In this document: positions 43,226 through 52,098 of the stretch, piece by piece
Numbering within the stretch: the stretch's first letter is position 1
Layout: the number at the start of each line of letters is the position of its first letter
Source of the DNA: Bradyrhizobium uaiense
GTDB lineage: Bacteria > Pseudomonadota > Alphaproteobacteria > Rhizobiales > Xanthobacteraceae
Length of the DNA: 64,000 bases
Direction: 5' to 3'
NCBI RefSeq assembly: GCF_010811875.1
Contig: NZ_VKHP01000002.1
Span: 87,168 to 151,167 of the forward strand
Notes under the pieces: model-generated
Told to the model about the DNA's origin: nothing
What the model saw: the letters and a program-made list of their open reading frames with translations, nothing else
The model's database searches: none
Translations under genes and position numbers: made by a program

Positions 43226-43963
43226 CTACCACTTCTCGCCGAAGGGCCGGATTTCCAGCTCGAAGGTCCAGGCGCTCTTCGGCTGCTGGTAGAGTTGCCA
43301 GTATGACGCAGCGACCGAGGCCGGCGGCATCAGCAGATCGGGATTGTCAAGCGCGTTCGGGCCGAGCGCCTCGATGCGGCGTTGCCGCACCCATTCGGTG
43401 TCGACGCCGGAGTCGATAATCAGGTGCGCGACATGGATGTTCTTCGGCCCGAGCTCGCGCGCCATCGCCTGCGCCACCGCGCGCAGGCCGAACTTGGCGC
43501 TGGCAAAGGCGGCATAGCCACTGCCGCCGCGCAACGAGGCGGTTGCGCCGGTGAAGAAGATGTTGCCCTCGCCGCGTGCCGTCATCAACCGCGCAGCTTC
43601 GCGTCCGGCCAGGAAGCCGGAGTAGCAGGCCATCTCCCAGACCTTGCGGAACACGCGCTCGGTGGTCTCGAGAATCGGGAAATTGACGTTGGCGCCGATA
43701 TTGAAGATGCAGACCTCCAGCGGCGCATGTTTGTCGGCGTCGTTGAGGAACGCAGTGATCTCCTCCTCCTTGCGCGCATCGAGCGAGCGCGCATGGATTT
43801 CGCCGCCGGCGGCCTCGATCTCCTTGACCAGCGGCGCGAGCTTGTCGCCGTTGCGGCGGCCGGCAAACACCGTAAAGCCCTCGGAGGCGAACTTCTTGGC
43901 GATCTCACCGCCGATGAAATCACCGGCACCAATGACGGCCACCGTCTTGTTTCTCTTCTGCAT
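43226..43963 (-). CDS. Atypical SDR-family protein lacking the catalytic tyrosine (paralogue)
   Basis: 245 residues with the cofactor motif VIGAGDFIGGEIAKKF and FAGRR. The active site reads GYAAFASAK: Phe153 replaces Tyr before Lys157, and the Ser position thirteen residues earlier is Ala140. The C-terminus WTFELEIRPFGEKW nearly repeats that of the SDR at 35092-35793. Both proteins therefore belong to one uncommon subfamily and may act at successive steps or form a heteromer. It lies between the CoA ligase and the larger acyl-CoA dehydrogenase genes. Confidence 0.82.
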   Translation of the reverse strand: MQKRNKTVAVIGAGDFIGGEIAKKFASEGFTVFAGRRNGDKLAPLVKEIEAAGGEIHARSLDARKEEEITAFLNDADKHAPLEVCIFNIGANVNFPILETTERVFRKVWEMACYSGFLAGREAARLMTARGEGNIFFTGATASLRGGSGYAAFASAKFGLRAVAQAMARELGPKNIHVAHLIIDSGVDTEWVRQRRIEALGPNALDNPDLLMPPASVAASYWQLYQQPKSAWTFELEIRPFGEKW

Positions 43964-44014
43964 GGTGTACTCCGGTCTTGTTTGAGTGAACTGGCTTGCG
44001 GCGACGGCTCAGCC

Positions 44015-45562
44015 TCAGCTGCGCAGCGACTCCGCCAGCTTGTGCTTCAAGAGCTTGCCCGTCGATGTCGCGGGCAGCGCATCCATGAGGATAATCTCCG
44101 ACGGACGCTTGTACGAGGTCAGTTGCGGAGCAACATGGGCCATCAGATCCTGCACCGTCGCCGTCGAGCCCTTGATCAGCTGCACGAAGGCGACGACCTC
44201 CTCATTGCCCTCGACCGACCGGCCGACCACGGCGCACTGCACCACGGCGTCATGCGTGCTCAGCACGGCCTCGATCTCGGCCGGATAGACATTGAACCCG
44301 GAGCGGATGATCATCTCCTTGGTGCGCCCCACAATGTAGAGGGCGTCATTCTCGAAGCGGGCCAAATCGCCGGTATTGAACCAGCCGTCGGGATCGATCG
44401 CCTTGGCCGTCAGATCCGGCGCGCGGTAATAGCCGCGCATCACGTTGGGGCCGCGGACGTGGAGCTCACCGACTTCGCCTGATGCAACCGGCTTGAGGTC
44501 GCGGCCGACCAGTCGCGCCTCGATGCCCGCCATGACGGTGCCGACCGCATGGTCGGCCCGCGGATTGTCGGGCCGGACGCCCGAGATTCCCGGCGAGCAT
44601 TCGGTGATGCCGTAGCCGTTGAGCAACGGCAGGCCGAGTTCCTGCTCGACCCGCGATTTGAGCTCGAGGTCGAGCGGCGCGCCGGCCACCGAGATCACGC
44701 GCAGCCGGCCGCGATCGAGCTTGGGCAGGCCGGCGTTGCGGCGGTATTCGAGCAGGCGCTGGTAGGTGGCGGGCACGCCGTTGAGGATCGTGATGCCTTC
44801 CTCGGCCATCGCCTTGACCAGCGCGGCCGGATCGTATTTGGCGACCAGGCGCACGGTGGCACCGACCATCAGGGTCATCGTCAGCAGCGAGATGCCGACG
44901 ATGTGCGAGATTGGCAGCACGCAATACTGCACGTCATCGGCCGACATCTTGCGGAAGCCCGCGGTGCCCCGGGCGCTGAACAGCAGATTGCGATGGGTCA
45001 GCATCACGCCTTTCGGCGTGCCCGTGGTGCCGGACGTGTAGATCAGAACCGCGACCTGGTTGGCGCCGTCGGCCTCGACCGGCTCGGCCACGGTTGCCAG
45101 GTTCAGGCCGGTGACGGCGATGCCGCGAAGCGGGCCGACATCCTGCACGGCAGCCTCGTAGCGCGCAGCATGGGTGGCCGCCTCCTGCGAGACGTCAGCG
45201 GTGAGCAACACGCGGCGGGCGCCGCTGTGATCCCTGATCTGATCCAGTTCACGCGGCGACAGCCGCGGATTGACCACGATCGACCAGACATCGAGCCGGC
45301 TCGCCGCCAGCAGCAGGCAGGCCAACGGAATCGAATTCTCGCTCACGATCATCATGCGGTCGCCGGCGCGGATGCCCAGCGCCTGCAACGCCTCGGCGAC
45401 GCGACCGACAGTCTCATCGAGCTCGCGATAGCTCAGCCGCATCTTGTCGTCGATCAGCGCCGGATGATCCGGCGTCGCCACCACGTGGTGATCGATCACC
45501 TCATGGATGCGGTTCGGCAAGCCTTCCACACTTCCTTCAACAATCTGGGTCGACGCCTGCAC
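44015..45562 (-). CDS. Acyl-CoA synthetase (class I adenylate-forming enzyme)
   Basis: 515 residues. The P-loop-like A3 motif is LIYTSGTTGTPKGVMLTHRN, A5 is LLNGYGITECSPG, A7-A8 run GWFNTGDLARFENDALYIVG and RTKEMIIRSG, and the A10 lysine lies in ATSTGKLLKHKL. It activates the pathway acid to its CoA thioester with ATP, the entry step of the operon. It is the second gene, 53 bp after the DsbA-like isomerase. Confidence 0.92.
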   Translation of the reverse strand: MQASTQIVEGSVEGLPNRIHEVIDHHVVATPDHPALIDDKMRLSYRELDETVGRVAEALQALGIRAGDRMMIVSENSIPLACLLLAASRLDVWSIVVNPRLSPRELDQIRDHSGARRVLLTADVSQEAATHAARYEAAVQDVGPLRGIAVTGLNLATVAEPVEADGANQVAVLIYTSGTTGTPKGVMLTHRNLLFSARGTAGFRKMSADDVQYCVLPISHIVGISLLTMTLMVGATVRLVAKYDPAALVKAMAEEGITILNGVPATYQRLLEYRRNAGLPKLDRGRLRVISVAGAPLDLELKSRVEQELGLPLLNGYGITECSPGISGVRPDNPRADHAVGTVMAGIEARLVGRDLKPVASGEVGELHVRGPNVMRGYYRAPDLTAKAIDPDGWFNTGDLARFENDALYIVGRTKEMIIRSGFNVYPAEIEAVLSTHDAVVQCAVVGRSVEGNEEVVAFVQLIKGSTATVQDLMAHVAPQLTSYKRPSEIILMDALPATSTGKLLKHKLAESLRS

Positions 45563-45615
45563 TGAAACCTCCCTGTCGCAGCCCTTTGGGCTTGTTGTGT
45601 TGAGGAATTTCCCGC

Positions 45616-46254
45616 TCAGGCGGTCCTGCGCCGCACCGCGGCCAATTGCGCGACGATCTCTTCCTCGACCTCGCGCACCTTGTCCTTACCGAAGAAGATC
45701 TCGTTGCCGACGTAGAAGGTCGGCGATCCGAACGAGCCGCGCGCGACCGCGTCGCTGGTGTTCTCGATCAGCTTCTTCTTGACGTCATCCTGCTGGGCGC
45801 GGGCGATGATGCGGTCGATATCGAGGCCGGAGGACAGGAACGCCTCGCGGAACACCTGCGGATCGTCCATCTTCTTGGGCTCGGACCACATGTGGTGATA
45901 GGCGGCGCGGAAATAGGGCTCGAACAACCCCTCGAAATCGGCCGCGATGACGCCGCGCATCAGCATCAGCGTATTGACCGGAAAGAACGGGTTCGTCTTG
46001 AACGTCGTGATGTTGTGGCGGCGCAGGAAGCGCTCGGTTTCGAGCGCGTTGTATTCCGGCTTGTTCTTGATCCCCCGCAGCGACTCGCCGGGCGACATGT
46101 TGCCGGTCGCCTTGTAGACGCCGCCGAGCAGCACCGGGATGTAGTCGAACTTCACGCCGGTGCGCTTCTCGATATCCGGCAGTGCGAGCTCGGCGAGATA
46201 GGCGTTCGGACTTCCGAAATCGAAATGGAATTCGACCTTGAGCGGAGCAGCCAT
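45616..46254 (-). CDS. 2-hydroxychromene-2-carboxylate isomerase family (DsbA/GST-kappa-like) protein
   Basis: 212 residues with the DsbA-like thioredoxin fold: VEFHFDFGSPNAYLAEL at the N-terminus (conserved Ser in FGSPN), RFLRRHNITTFKTNPFFP, and GSFGSPTFYVGNEIFFGKD near the end. Relatives are glutathione-dependent cis-trans isomerases of aromatic degradation. It is the first gene of the operon and lies directly behind the promoter with the palindromic operator at 46321-46337. Confidence 0.88.
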   Translation of the reverse strand: MAAPLKVEFHFDFGSPNAYLAELALPDIEKRTGVKFDYIPVLLGGVYKATGNMSPGESLRGIKNKPEYNALETERFLRRHNITTFKTNPFFPVNTLMLMRGVIAADFEGLFEPYFRAAYHHMWSEPKKMDDPQVFREAFLSSGLDIDRIIARAQQDDVKKKLIENTSDAVARGSFGSPTFYVGNEIFFGKDKVREVEEEIVAQLAAVRRRTA

Positions 46255-46314
46255 GGAACGCCCTTCCCTTCGATTGGCAACGGCCGTCAGCCTGGCCGGG
46301 TTGATCGTGCCGCG

Positions 46315-46342
46315 ACCATAAGTTCTATTTTAGAACTGTCAA
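46315..46342 (-). promoter_or_regulatory. Promoter of the degradative operon with a palindrome filling the spacer
   Basis: On the minus strand TTGACA (46342-46337) and TATGGT (46320-46315) are separated by 16 bp. The palindrome AGTTCTA-TTT-TAGAACT (46321-46337) occupies exactly this spacer. A protein bound there would block RNA polymerase. The same core recurs at 46408-46424 in the divergent promoter. Confidence 0.72.
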
Positions 46343-46394
46343 TATGATATTTGTCATCCAATGGCTGGCTTGCAGCCGATTTACAGGCATCCTA

Positions 46395-46424
46395 TTGAAA
46401 TGACGTAAGTTCTGTTTTAGAATT
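46395..46424 (+). promoter_or_regulatory. Promoter of the HxlR-family gene with matching operator
   Basis: TTGAAA (46395-46400) and TAGAAT (46418-46423) form a 17-bp-spaced sigma-70-type promoter 28 bp before the ATG. The imperfect palindrome AGTTCTGTTTTAGAATT (46408-46424) covers the -10, matching the site at 46321-46337 in 15 of 17 bases. Confidence 0.72.
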
Positions 46425-46451
46425 TGATTTGCGTGACTGCAGGAGACGCTG

Positions 46452-46964
46452 ATGAAATGGGATACCCTCGAGGAGGAGCCGTGCTCGCTGGCCCGCACGG
46501 TCGCGGTGATCGGCGACCGCTGGAGCCTCTTGATCCTGCGCGAGTGCTTCTTGCGCATCCGCAGGTTCGATGACTTCCAGGCATCGCTCGGCATCACACG
46601 GCATCTGCTCGCCGACCGGCTGAAGAAGCTGGTGCGCTTCGGCGTGCTGCGCAAGATTCCCTATCAGGAGGCGCCGAAGCGCTACGAATACATCCTGACC
46701 CAGAAGGGCCTCGATCTCTATCCGATCATCATGTCGATCGTGCACTGGGGCAACGTCCACATGGTCGACGCGCGCGGCCGGCCGTTGCTGCACGAACACA
46801 AGACCTGCGGGAAGATGTTCGACCCTGTCATGGTCTGCTCGGAATGCGGCGAGCCGCTGAGCGCGAAGCACGTCCACGTGCATCCGGGTCCCGGCGCCCG
46901 GCGATCGTCGCCGGTGCACGCCAGCGCGCGGGAGCGCACCAAGAGAAGCGCGGAGTCGGCCTAG
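46452..46964 (+). CDS. HxlR-family transcriptional regulator
   Basis: 170 residues. The winged helix is PCSLARTVAVIGDRWSLLIL with the conserved N-terminal Cys11, then RRFDDFQASLGITRHLLADR and the wing KRYEYILTQKG. The C-terminal extension has Cys119, Cys129 and Cys132 with nearby His, a possible metal or redox site beyond the usual 110-120 residue core. It is divergent from the twelve-gene operon and sits behind one of two matching palindromes, so autoregulated repression of the operon is likely. Confidence 0.88.
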   Translation: MKWDTLEEEPCSLARTVAVIGDRWSLLILRECFLRIRRFDDFQASLGITRHLLADRLKKLVRFGVLRKIPYQEAPKRYEYILTQKGLDLYPIIMSIVHWGNVHMVDARGRPLLHEHKTCGKMFDPVMVCSECGEPLSAKHVHVHPGPGARRSSPVHASARERTKRSAESA

Positions 46965-47015
46965 ACTGTCCTTGCAGGACCGGCGCCTCGAGCGGCGGGT
47001 TCACAGCCGCTGATT

Positions 47016-47891
47016 TCAGTGTGACGGCGCAGCCATCAACTCGACATTGCCGCCAAGCAGGCAACCGACAGCACGACCGCCGGCGAAGCCGATGCGGACG
47101 CGGATTTCCGACAGGCGCCCCATCGCCCTGCCCTGCAGGATTCGAATCTCCTCGTCATCAGGAGCGACCAGGCCGTTGTCGAGCAAGCCGAATGCCAGCG
47201 CCGCGGCCGCAATGCCGGTTGCGGCGTCTTCCCGATAGCCGGACGAGCGCGGGAATTGCCGCGCCTCGAACAGGCGAGCGTCGCGGTCGATCACCGCGAA
47301 GGGATAGAGCCCGGTCGATCCGATCCGGCCGCAGACGGCTTCGACGTTCTCGGCTGAGGGATCGAGCGCGTTCAGCGCTTCGGGCGAGCACATCGGAATC
47401 AGGGTCTTGATCCGCGACGTGACCGCATTGCAGGGCTTTGCGGCGCCGATCGCGTCAGGCCCGACCGCGAGCGCCCGCAGCACATCGTCGCGTTGCACAT
47501 CGGTGAGCGGAACGGTCTTGCCGGCCGGCTGGGTGATCTGGACACTCGGCTCGCCGTTGTGATCACGGCTGATGAAGCCGGTGACGGGACCGCTGCGCGT
47601 CGAAATCCGGATCGTGTCGCCCGGCAACTTCCCCTGACGCGCGAGCAACCACAGCGCACCGATAGTCGCGTGGCCGCACATTTCCATTTCGTGGTTCGGA
47701 ACGAAGAAGCGGAACGTGGCGTCGAAATCGTCACTCTGCGCCGGCAACACGAAGCCGGATTCGTGACCGTGGCGGCGTGCAACGTCCTGCATGTCGGACG
47801 CGCTCATGCCGCTTGCATCGACCACGATCGGACAGGGATTGCCGCCCTGCCCATCCACCGTGAACACGCTGACCAGTTCGGCTGTCGTCAT
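47016..47891 (-). CDS. PhzF-family isomerase-like protein
   Basis: 291 residues, the usual size of PhzF proteins. Conserved parts are VFTVDGQGGNPCPIVVDASG, the catalytic Glu in ARRHGHESGFVL, FFVPNHEMEMCGHATIGALW and SGYREDAATGIAAAALAFGL. The diaminopimelate-epimerase-like fold catalyses isomerisations; most genomic members have unknown substrates. It shares its strand with the alpha/beta hydrolase gene upstream (14 bp gap), suggesting co-expression. Confidence 0.9.
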   Translation of the reverse strand: MTTAELVSVFTVDGQGGNPCPIVVDASGMSASDMQDVARRHGHESGFVLPAQSDDFDATFRFFVPNHEMEMCGHATIGALWLLARQGKLPGDTIRISTRSGPVTGFISRDHNGEPSVQITQPAGKTVPLTDVQRDDVLRALAVGPDAIGAAKPCNAVTSRIKTLIPMCSPEALNALDPSAENVEAVCGRIGSTGLYPFAVIDRDARLFEARQFPRSSGYREDAATGIAAAALAFGLLDNGLVAPDDEEIRILQGRAMGRLSEIRVRIGFAGGRAVGCLLGGNVELMAAPSH

Positions 47892-47905
47892 GATGTCATC
47901 GGCCC

Positions 47906-48946
47906 CTATTTGACCAGCATCGCGCCGGTTTCCGGATGCTGCAACCAGCCGAGCAGCGCGTCGTGGAAGCGCGCCGGCGCCTGGATCTGCGGCGAATGGC
48001 CGAGGTCGGGGAATTCGATCAGCTGGATATGCGGAATCCGCTTGGCGGCCTCCTTGCCCAGCACCGGATAATTGCCGAGCGTCTTGCGGATGTCCGGCGG
48101 CGCAGTGTCCTTGGCGATCGCAGTGGTGTCCTTGTCGCCGACGAACAGCAGGGTCGGCGGCTTGATCTGCTCGAACTCGTAAAACACCGGCTGGGTCGCG
48201 ATCATGTCGTAGAGCCGCGCCGAGCTCGAGGCCACCGCGGCGCGGCCCTCGCCGCGATACATGCCCGCCAGCATCTGCACCCAGGTCTCGTAGGACGGAT
48301 CCCAGGTGTCGGCATAGTAGGTGGCGCGCTCATAGGCGCGGATGCTGTCGGCGGTGACGCGGGTCTCGCGCTGCATCCAGCCGTCGAGGCTGAGCCACGG
48401 CACGCCCTTGGCCTTCCAGTCCTCGAGCCCGATCGGATCGACCAGCACCAGGCGATCGGTGGCGCCCGGATACATCAGGGCGTAGCGCATCGCCAGCATG
48501 CCGCCGGTCGAGTGGCCGACCATGATCGCATGGTCGATCCCGAGCGAAGCCAGCAACGCACGGCTGTTGCCGGCGAGCTGCTGGAAGGTGAATTGATAGC
48601 GTTCCGGCTTACTGGATTTGCAGAAGCCGATCTGGTCCAGCGCGATCACGCGATAGCCGGCGCCGCTGAGCGCCTTGATGGTGCCGTCCCAGGTGGCGGC
48701 ACAGAAATTCTTGCCGTGCAGCAGCACCGCGGTCTGGCCGTTCGGCGTCGCCGGCTTGACGTCGAGATAGGCCATGTCGAGCTCCTGCCCCTGCGAGCTG
48801 AAGCGATAATGCTCGACCGGATAGGGATAGTCGAAGCCCTGCAATTCCGGCCCATAAGCGGGCTCGGCGGCCGATTGCGCCAAGGCGGCGGACGAGCCGA
48901 GCGCGACGGTCGCGGCGACGGCGAAAAACAGGGTTTTCAGGTGCAT
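47906..48946 (-). CDS. Exported alpha/beta hydrolase
   Basis: The start is taken at the internal ATG 48946, which gives a clean signal peptide (MHLKTLFFAVAATVALGSSA, ending ALAQ) and 346 residues. The nucleophile elbow is GHSTGG, the acid is in VGDKDTTAIA and the His in LGHSPQIQ; HGKNFCAATW forms the oxyanion region. It is a periplasmic esterase or epoxide/haloalkane-hydrolase-like enzyme of unknown substrate. It is the upstream partner of the PhzF gene. Confidence 0.85.
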   Translation of the reverse strand: MHLKTLFFAVAATVALGSSAALAQSAAEPAYGPELQGFDYPYPVEHYRFSSQGQELDMAYLDVKPATPNGQTAVLLHGKNFCAATWDGTIKALSGAGYRVIALDQIGFCKSSKPERYQFTFQQLAGNSRALLASLGIDHAIMVGHSTGGMLAMRYALMYPGATDRLVLVDPIGLEDWKAKGVPWLSLDGWMQRETRVTADSIRAYERATYYADTWDPSYETWVQMLAGMYRGEGRAAVASSSARLYDMIATQPVFYEFEQIKPPTLLFVGDKDTTAIAKDTAPPDIRKTLGNYPVLGKEAAKRIPHIQLIEFPDLGHSPQIQAPARFHDALLGWLQHPETGAMLVK

Positions 48947-49069
48947 CTCGACAGGTCCGAACATTCAGAGGGCGATCCCGTGATGCCGTAGCCGAACGAA
49001 TGGGCGCCATCCAGCGCCGACAGATGATTTGTTCGTGATCGGCCGTGAATCTGCGACGGATGCGTGAAA

Positions 49070-51391
49070 CTACGCCGGATCGAACGCCCGGATCGGCGGC
49101 AGATTGCCGTTGAAACGCTCGACCTCGACGGTCGTCAGCTGCCCGGTGCAGCCCTGCGCGAAGGATGACGTGCCGATGTCGCGCGTCAGCACGTTCGGAT
49201 TGCCGTGCACGCAGAGCGGCGCCTCCTCCTCGGGGTCCATCGGATCGTACCAGGCGCCGGTCGGCAGCTGTACCACGCCGGGCGCGATGCCGTCGGTGAC
49301 ATGAACAGCGGCAAGGCAGGCGCCGCGCGCGTTGAAAATGCGGATGATGTCGCCGTCGGCGATGCCGCGCGGCTTGGCATCGCGCGGGTTCATGCGCGCG
49401 ACCTCGCGGCCGCGATGCTTGGCGTCGAGCGAATGGCCGCCGAAATCGAGCTGGCTGTGCAGCCGCGTCACCGGCTGGTTGGCGACGAGGAAGCACGGCG
49501 CGTCTGATGTGGGCGTATCGGTCTTGTCGAGCCAGACCGGATGGCCCGGACAATCGGCATCGCCGTGATTTGATATTTTCTGCGAGAAGATCTCGATGCG
49601 CCCGCTCGGCGTCGGCAACGGCCGCGCGATGGGATCCTCGCGGAAACGGCGCAGCGAGCCGCCATCGTCGAGATGCTGCGGCACGACCAGGCTGCCGCGC
49701 GCCCAGAATTCCTCAAAGCTCGGCGACTCGAGCCCGCGCGCGGCGAGCGCCTTGCGGGTCGGCTCATAGAGATGTTCCAGCCACTCGCGCGACGTGCGCC
49801 CCTCGGTGAAGGGCTCGCGGGCCCCCAGCCGCTCGGCGAGATCGGCGAAGATCTCGTAATCGTCGCGGGCGAGGCCGAACGGCTCGGCGATCCGGTGCAT
49901 CGCGACCATCAAGGGATCGTTGCTGGAATAGCCGATGTCCTCGCGCTCCAGCGTCATGGTCGAGGGCAGCACGATGTCGGCGTGACGCGCCGTCGCGGTC
50001 CAGGCGAGCTCGTGCACGACGAGTGTATCGAGCCGGGCAAAAGCCTTGCGCAGGCGGTTGAGATCCTGGTGGTGATGGAACGGGTTGCCACCAGCCCAAT
50101 AAACGAGGCGGATATCCGGATAGGTCCGCGTCTCGCCATTGTAGCGATAGGTCGTGCCGGGATTGAGCAGCATGTCGGCGATGCGCGCCACCGGAATGAA
50201 GTCGGCGACGCCGTTGCGGCCCTGCCCGAGCGTCGGCCCGGGCACCGCATTGACTCGGCGGCCGTAGTAGCCGATCGCGCCGAGCGAATAGGCGTAGCCG
50301 CCGCCGGGCAGGCCGATCTGGCCGAGCACGGCCGCCAGCACCATGCCCATCCATACCGGCTGCTCGCCATGCTCGGCGCGCTGCAACGAATGCGAGACGG
50401 TGATCAGCGAACGCCGCCCGGCGAGCCGGCGCGCGAGCGCCTTGATGGTGTCGGCATCGATGCCGCAGATCGCTGCGGCCCATTCGGCGCTCTTCGGCAC
50501 GCCATCACTCTCGCCCGTGAGATAGCGTAGGAACACCGGCCAGCCCTCGGTGTAGCGATCGAGGAAGGCCTGATCGTGCAGGCCTTCGCCGACCAGGGTG
50601 TGGACGATGCCGAGCATCAGCGCAGCGTCGGTGCCGGGTACAGCCGTCAGCCATTCGGCGCCGGCCTCGACCGGCAGATCGTCGCGCAGCGGACTGACCA
50701 GGACGAACTCGCAGCCGCGGCGGTGCGCGGCTTCCATCGCGCCGCGCTCGACATGCTTGCTGATCGAGCCGCCGGCCACCATCGAGTTCTTCAGCGCCAT
50801 GCCGCCGAACGCCAGCACGATGTCGGTCTCGGCGGCGATCTGCTCCCAGGTGACGTTGCGCTTGGTGATGTCCTCGTAGCCGGCGAGGATCTGCGGCAGC
50901 AGCACCGAGGACGCGCCCGAGGAATAGGTATTCACCGAGCGGACATAGCCGCCCATCGCGACGTTGAGGAAGCGGTGCACCTGGCTCTGCGCGTGATGGA
51001 AGCGGCCCGCGCTCGACCAGCCATAGGAGCCGCCGAACACCGCACCTGGCCCGATCGTGTCGCGGATCCGCGCCAATTCGCCGCCGAGCAGATCGAGCGC
51101 CTTCTCCCAGCCGACCGAGACGAACTCGTCACGGCCGCGGCGATCGTCGGGCCCGGGGCCGCGCTCCAGCCAGCCGCGGCGGATCGCCGGCTGGCCGATG
51201 CGCGCCTGGTGGCGCAGCGCACCGGGGAAATTGTTGATGATGCCGTTCGGATCGGGATCGCCGCCATAGGGCCTGACTTCGAGGCCCGCCTGGCCGAGCC
51301 GCGCCGAGAACACGCCCCAATGCGAGGTGTGCGGCTTGAAACCATCGGACAGATCGAGGCCGGGATCGGGGTGGCCAATGGTCTCAGACAT
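49070..51391 (-). CDS. Molybdopterin-dependent S/N-oxide reductase (BisC/TorA/DmsA family)
   Basis: 773 residues, the size of biotin sulfoxide reductase. It binds bis-MGD: SYGWSSAGRFHHAQSQ and the Mo-ligand serine in VNTYSSGASSVLLPQ, then LVYWAGGNPFHHHQDLNRL, VVHELAWTATARHADIVLPS and the C-terminal GSSFAQGCTGQLTTVE. No Tat signal or [4Fe-4S] cysteines are present at the N-terminus, so it is cytoplasmic and BisC-like, perhaps repairing oxidised biotin or methionine sulfoxide. No electron-transfer subunit is adjacent. Confidence 0.92.
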   Translation of the reverse strand: MSETIGHPDPGLDLSDGFKPHTSHWGVFSARLGQAGLEVRPYGGDPDPNGIINNFPGALRHQARIGQPAIRRGWLERGPGPDDRRGRDEFVSVGWEKALDLLGGELARIRDTIGPGAVFGGSYGWSSAGRFHHAQSQVHRFLNVAMGGYVRSVNTYSSGASSVLLPQILAGYEDITKRNVTWEQIAAETDIVLAFGGMALKNSMVAGGSISKHVERGAMEAAHRRGCEFVLVSPLRDDLPVEAGAEWLTAVPGTDAALMLGIVHTLVGEGLHDQAFLDRYTEGWPVFLRYLTGESDGVPKSAEWAAAICGIDADTIKALARRLAGRRSLITVSHSLQRAEHGEQPVWMGMVLAAVLGQIGLPGGGYAYSLGAIGYYGRRVNAVPGPTLGQGRNGVADFIPVARIADMLLNPGTTYRYNGETRTYPDIRLVYWAGGNPFHHHQDLNRLRKAFARLDTLVVHELAWTATARHADIVLPSTMTLEREDIGYSSNDPLMVAMHRIAEPFGLARDDYEIFADLAERLGAREPFTEGRTSREWLEHLYEPTRKALAARGLESPSFEEFWARGSLVVPQHLDDGGSLRRFREDPIARPLPTPSGRIEIFSQKISNHGDADCPGHPVWLDKTDTPTSDAPCFLVANQPVTRLHSQLDFGGHSLDAKHRGREVARMNPRDAKPRGIADGDIIRIFNARGACLAAVHVTDGIAPGVVQLPTGAWYDPMDPEEEAPLCVHGNPNVLTRDIGTSSFAQGCTGQLTTVEVERFNGNLPPIRAFDPA

Positions 51392-51687
51392 TCAGCGGCA
51401 TCCTTCGCAGCGGGGATCGAGCCCATGTCACAAATCTGTCGCCAGTATAACGATCCGCGCCCCGATGTCTCCGGATTCAGGGTTGCGGAAAGCGCAGGAA
51501 CACATGGCGAGTGGCGCGAAGCTCGCTCGAACCCGGCCCGTACCATCATCGGCGGCAGAAGCTCACATCGCTGCACCCGGCGCCGTGCATACGGCGGGCG
51601 TCGGAGCACAATTCACAATGCAAAGTTGCAATGTGGGCAAACAAAGCTATACCTCCGGCACTTCATCAACATAAGGAAGCTGCTCCC

Positions 51688-52098
51688 TTGCTTAAGACAA
51701 TTTGTTGCGGTCTTGCGTTGGCCGCCATCTCGTTCACGTCAGCCATGGCCGGCACCTGTGCGGAGAACTATCAGACCAGCGGCGTTCCGCTCGTCACCGG
51801 CATGACCTACAAGACCGCGATGGATTTCCCGTCGGTCAATCCGGCCGCCGCGCTCGACCGGGTCTCGCGGGCGGTGCTGGCCGAGGGCTTCGTGGGCGTC
51901 AATATCGAGAAGCAGCTCGGCACGCTGACCGCGCAGCAGGAAACCACCGGCTCCGGCCGTCCCCAGACCTTGCGCGTTGTAGTGCGACCCAATGGCAAGG
52001 GCAGCCGCGTCGATGCGGTCTTCATCGTGCCGCAGGGACAGGTTGCCCCCAACATGAGCGAGAACCTCTGCCGCGTCGTCAACGCGGCGGCGCGCTGA
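51688..52098 (+). CDS. Small exported hypothetical protein (136 aa)
   Basis: The start is taken at TTG 51688 after AAGGAA, which gives a signal peptide (LKTICCGLALAAISFTSAMA, cleavage before GTC); upstream in-frame codons are not protein-like. The mature part of about 110 residues has two Cys (GTCAENY and NLCRVVN), possibly a disulfide, and a TLRVVVRPNGKGSRVDAVFI strand pattern. No family is recognised. A hairpin lies 69 bp after the stop. Confidence 0.6.
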   Translation: MLKTICCGLALAAISFTSAMAGTCAENYQTSGVPLVTGMTYKTAMDFPSVNPAAALDRVSRAVLAEGFVGVNIEKQLGTLTAQQETTGSGRPQTLRVVVRPNGKGSRVDAVFIVPQGQVAPNMSENLCRVVNAAAR

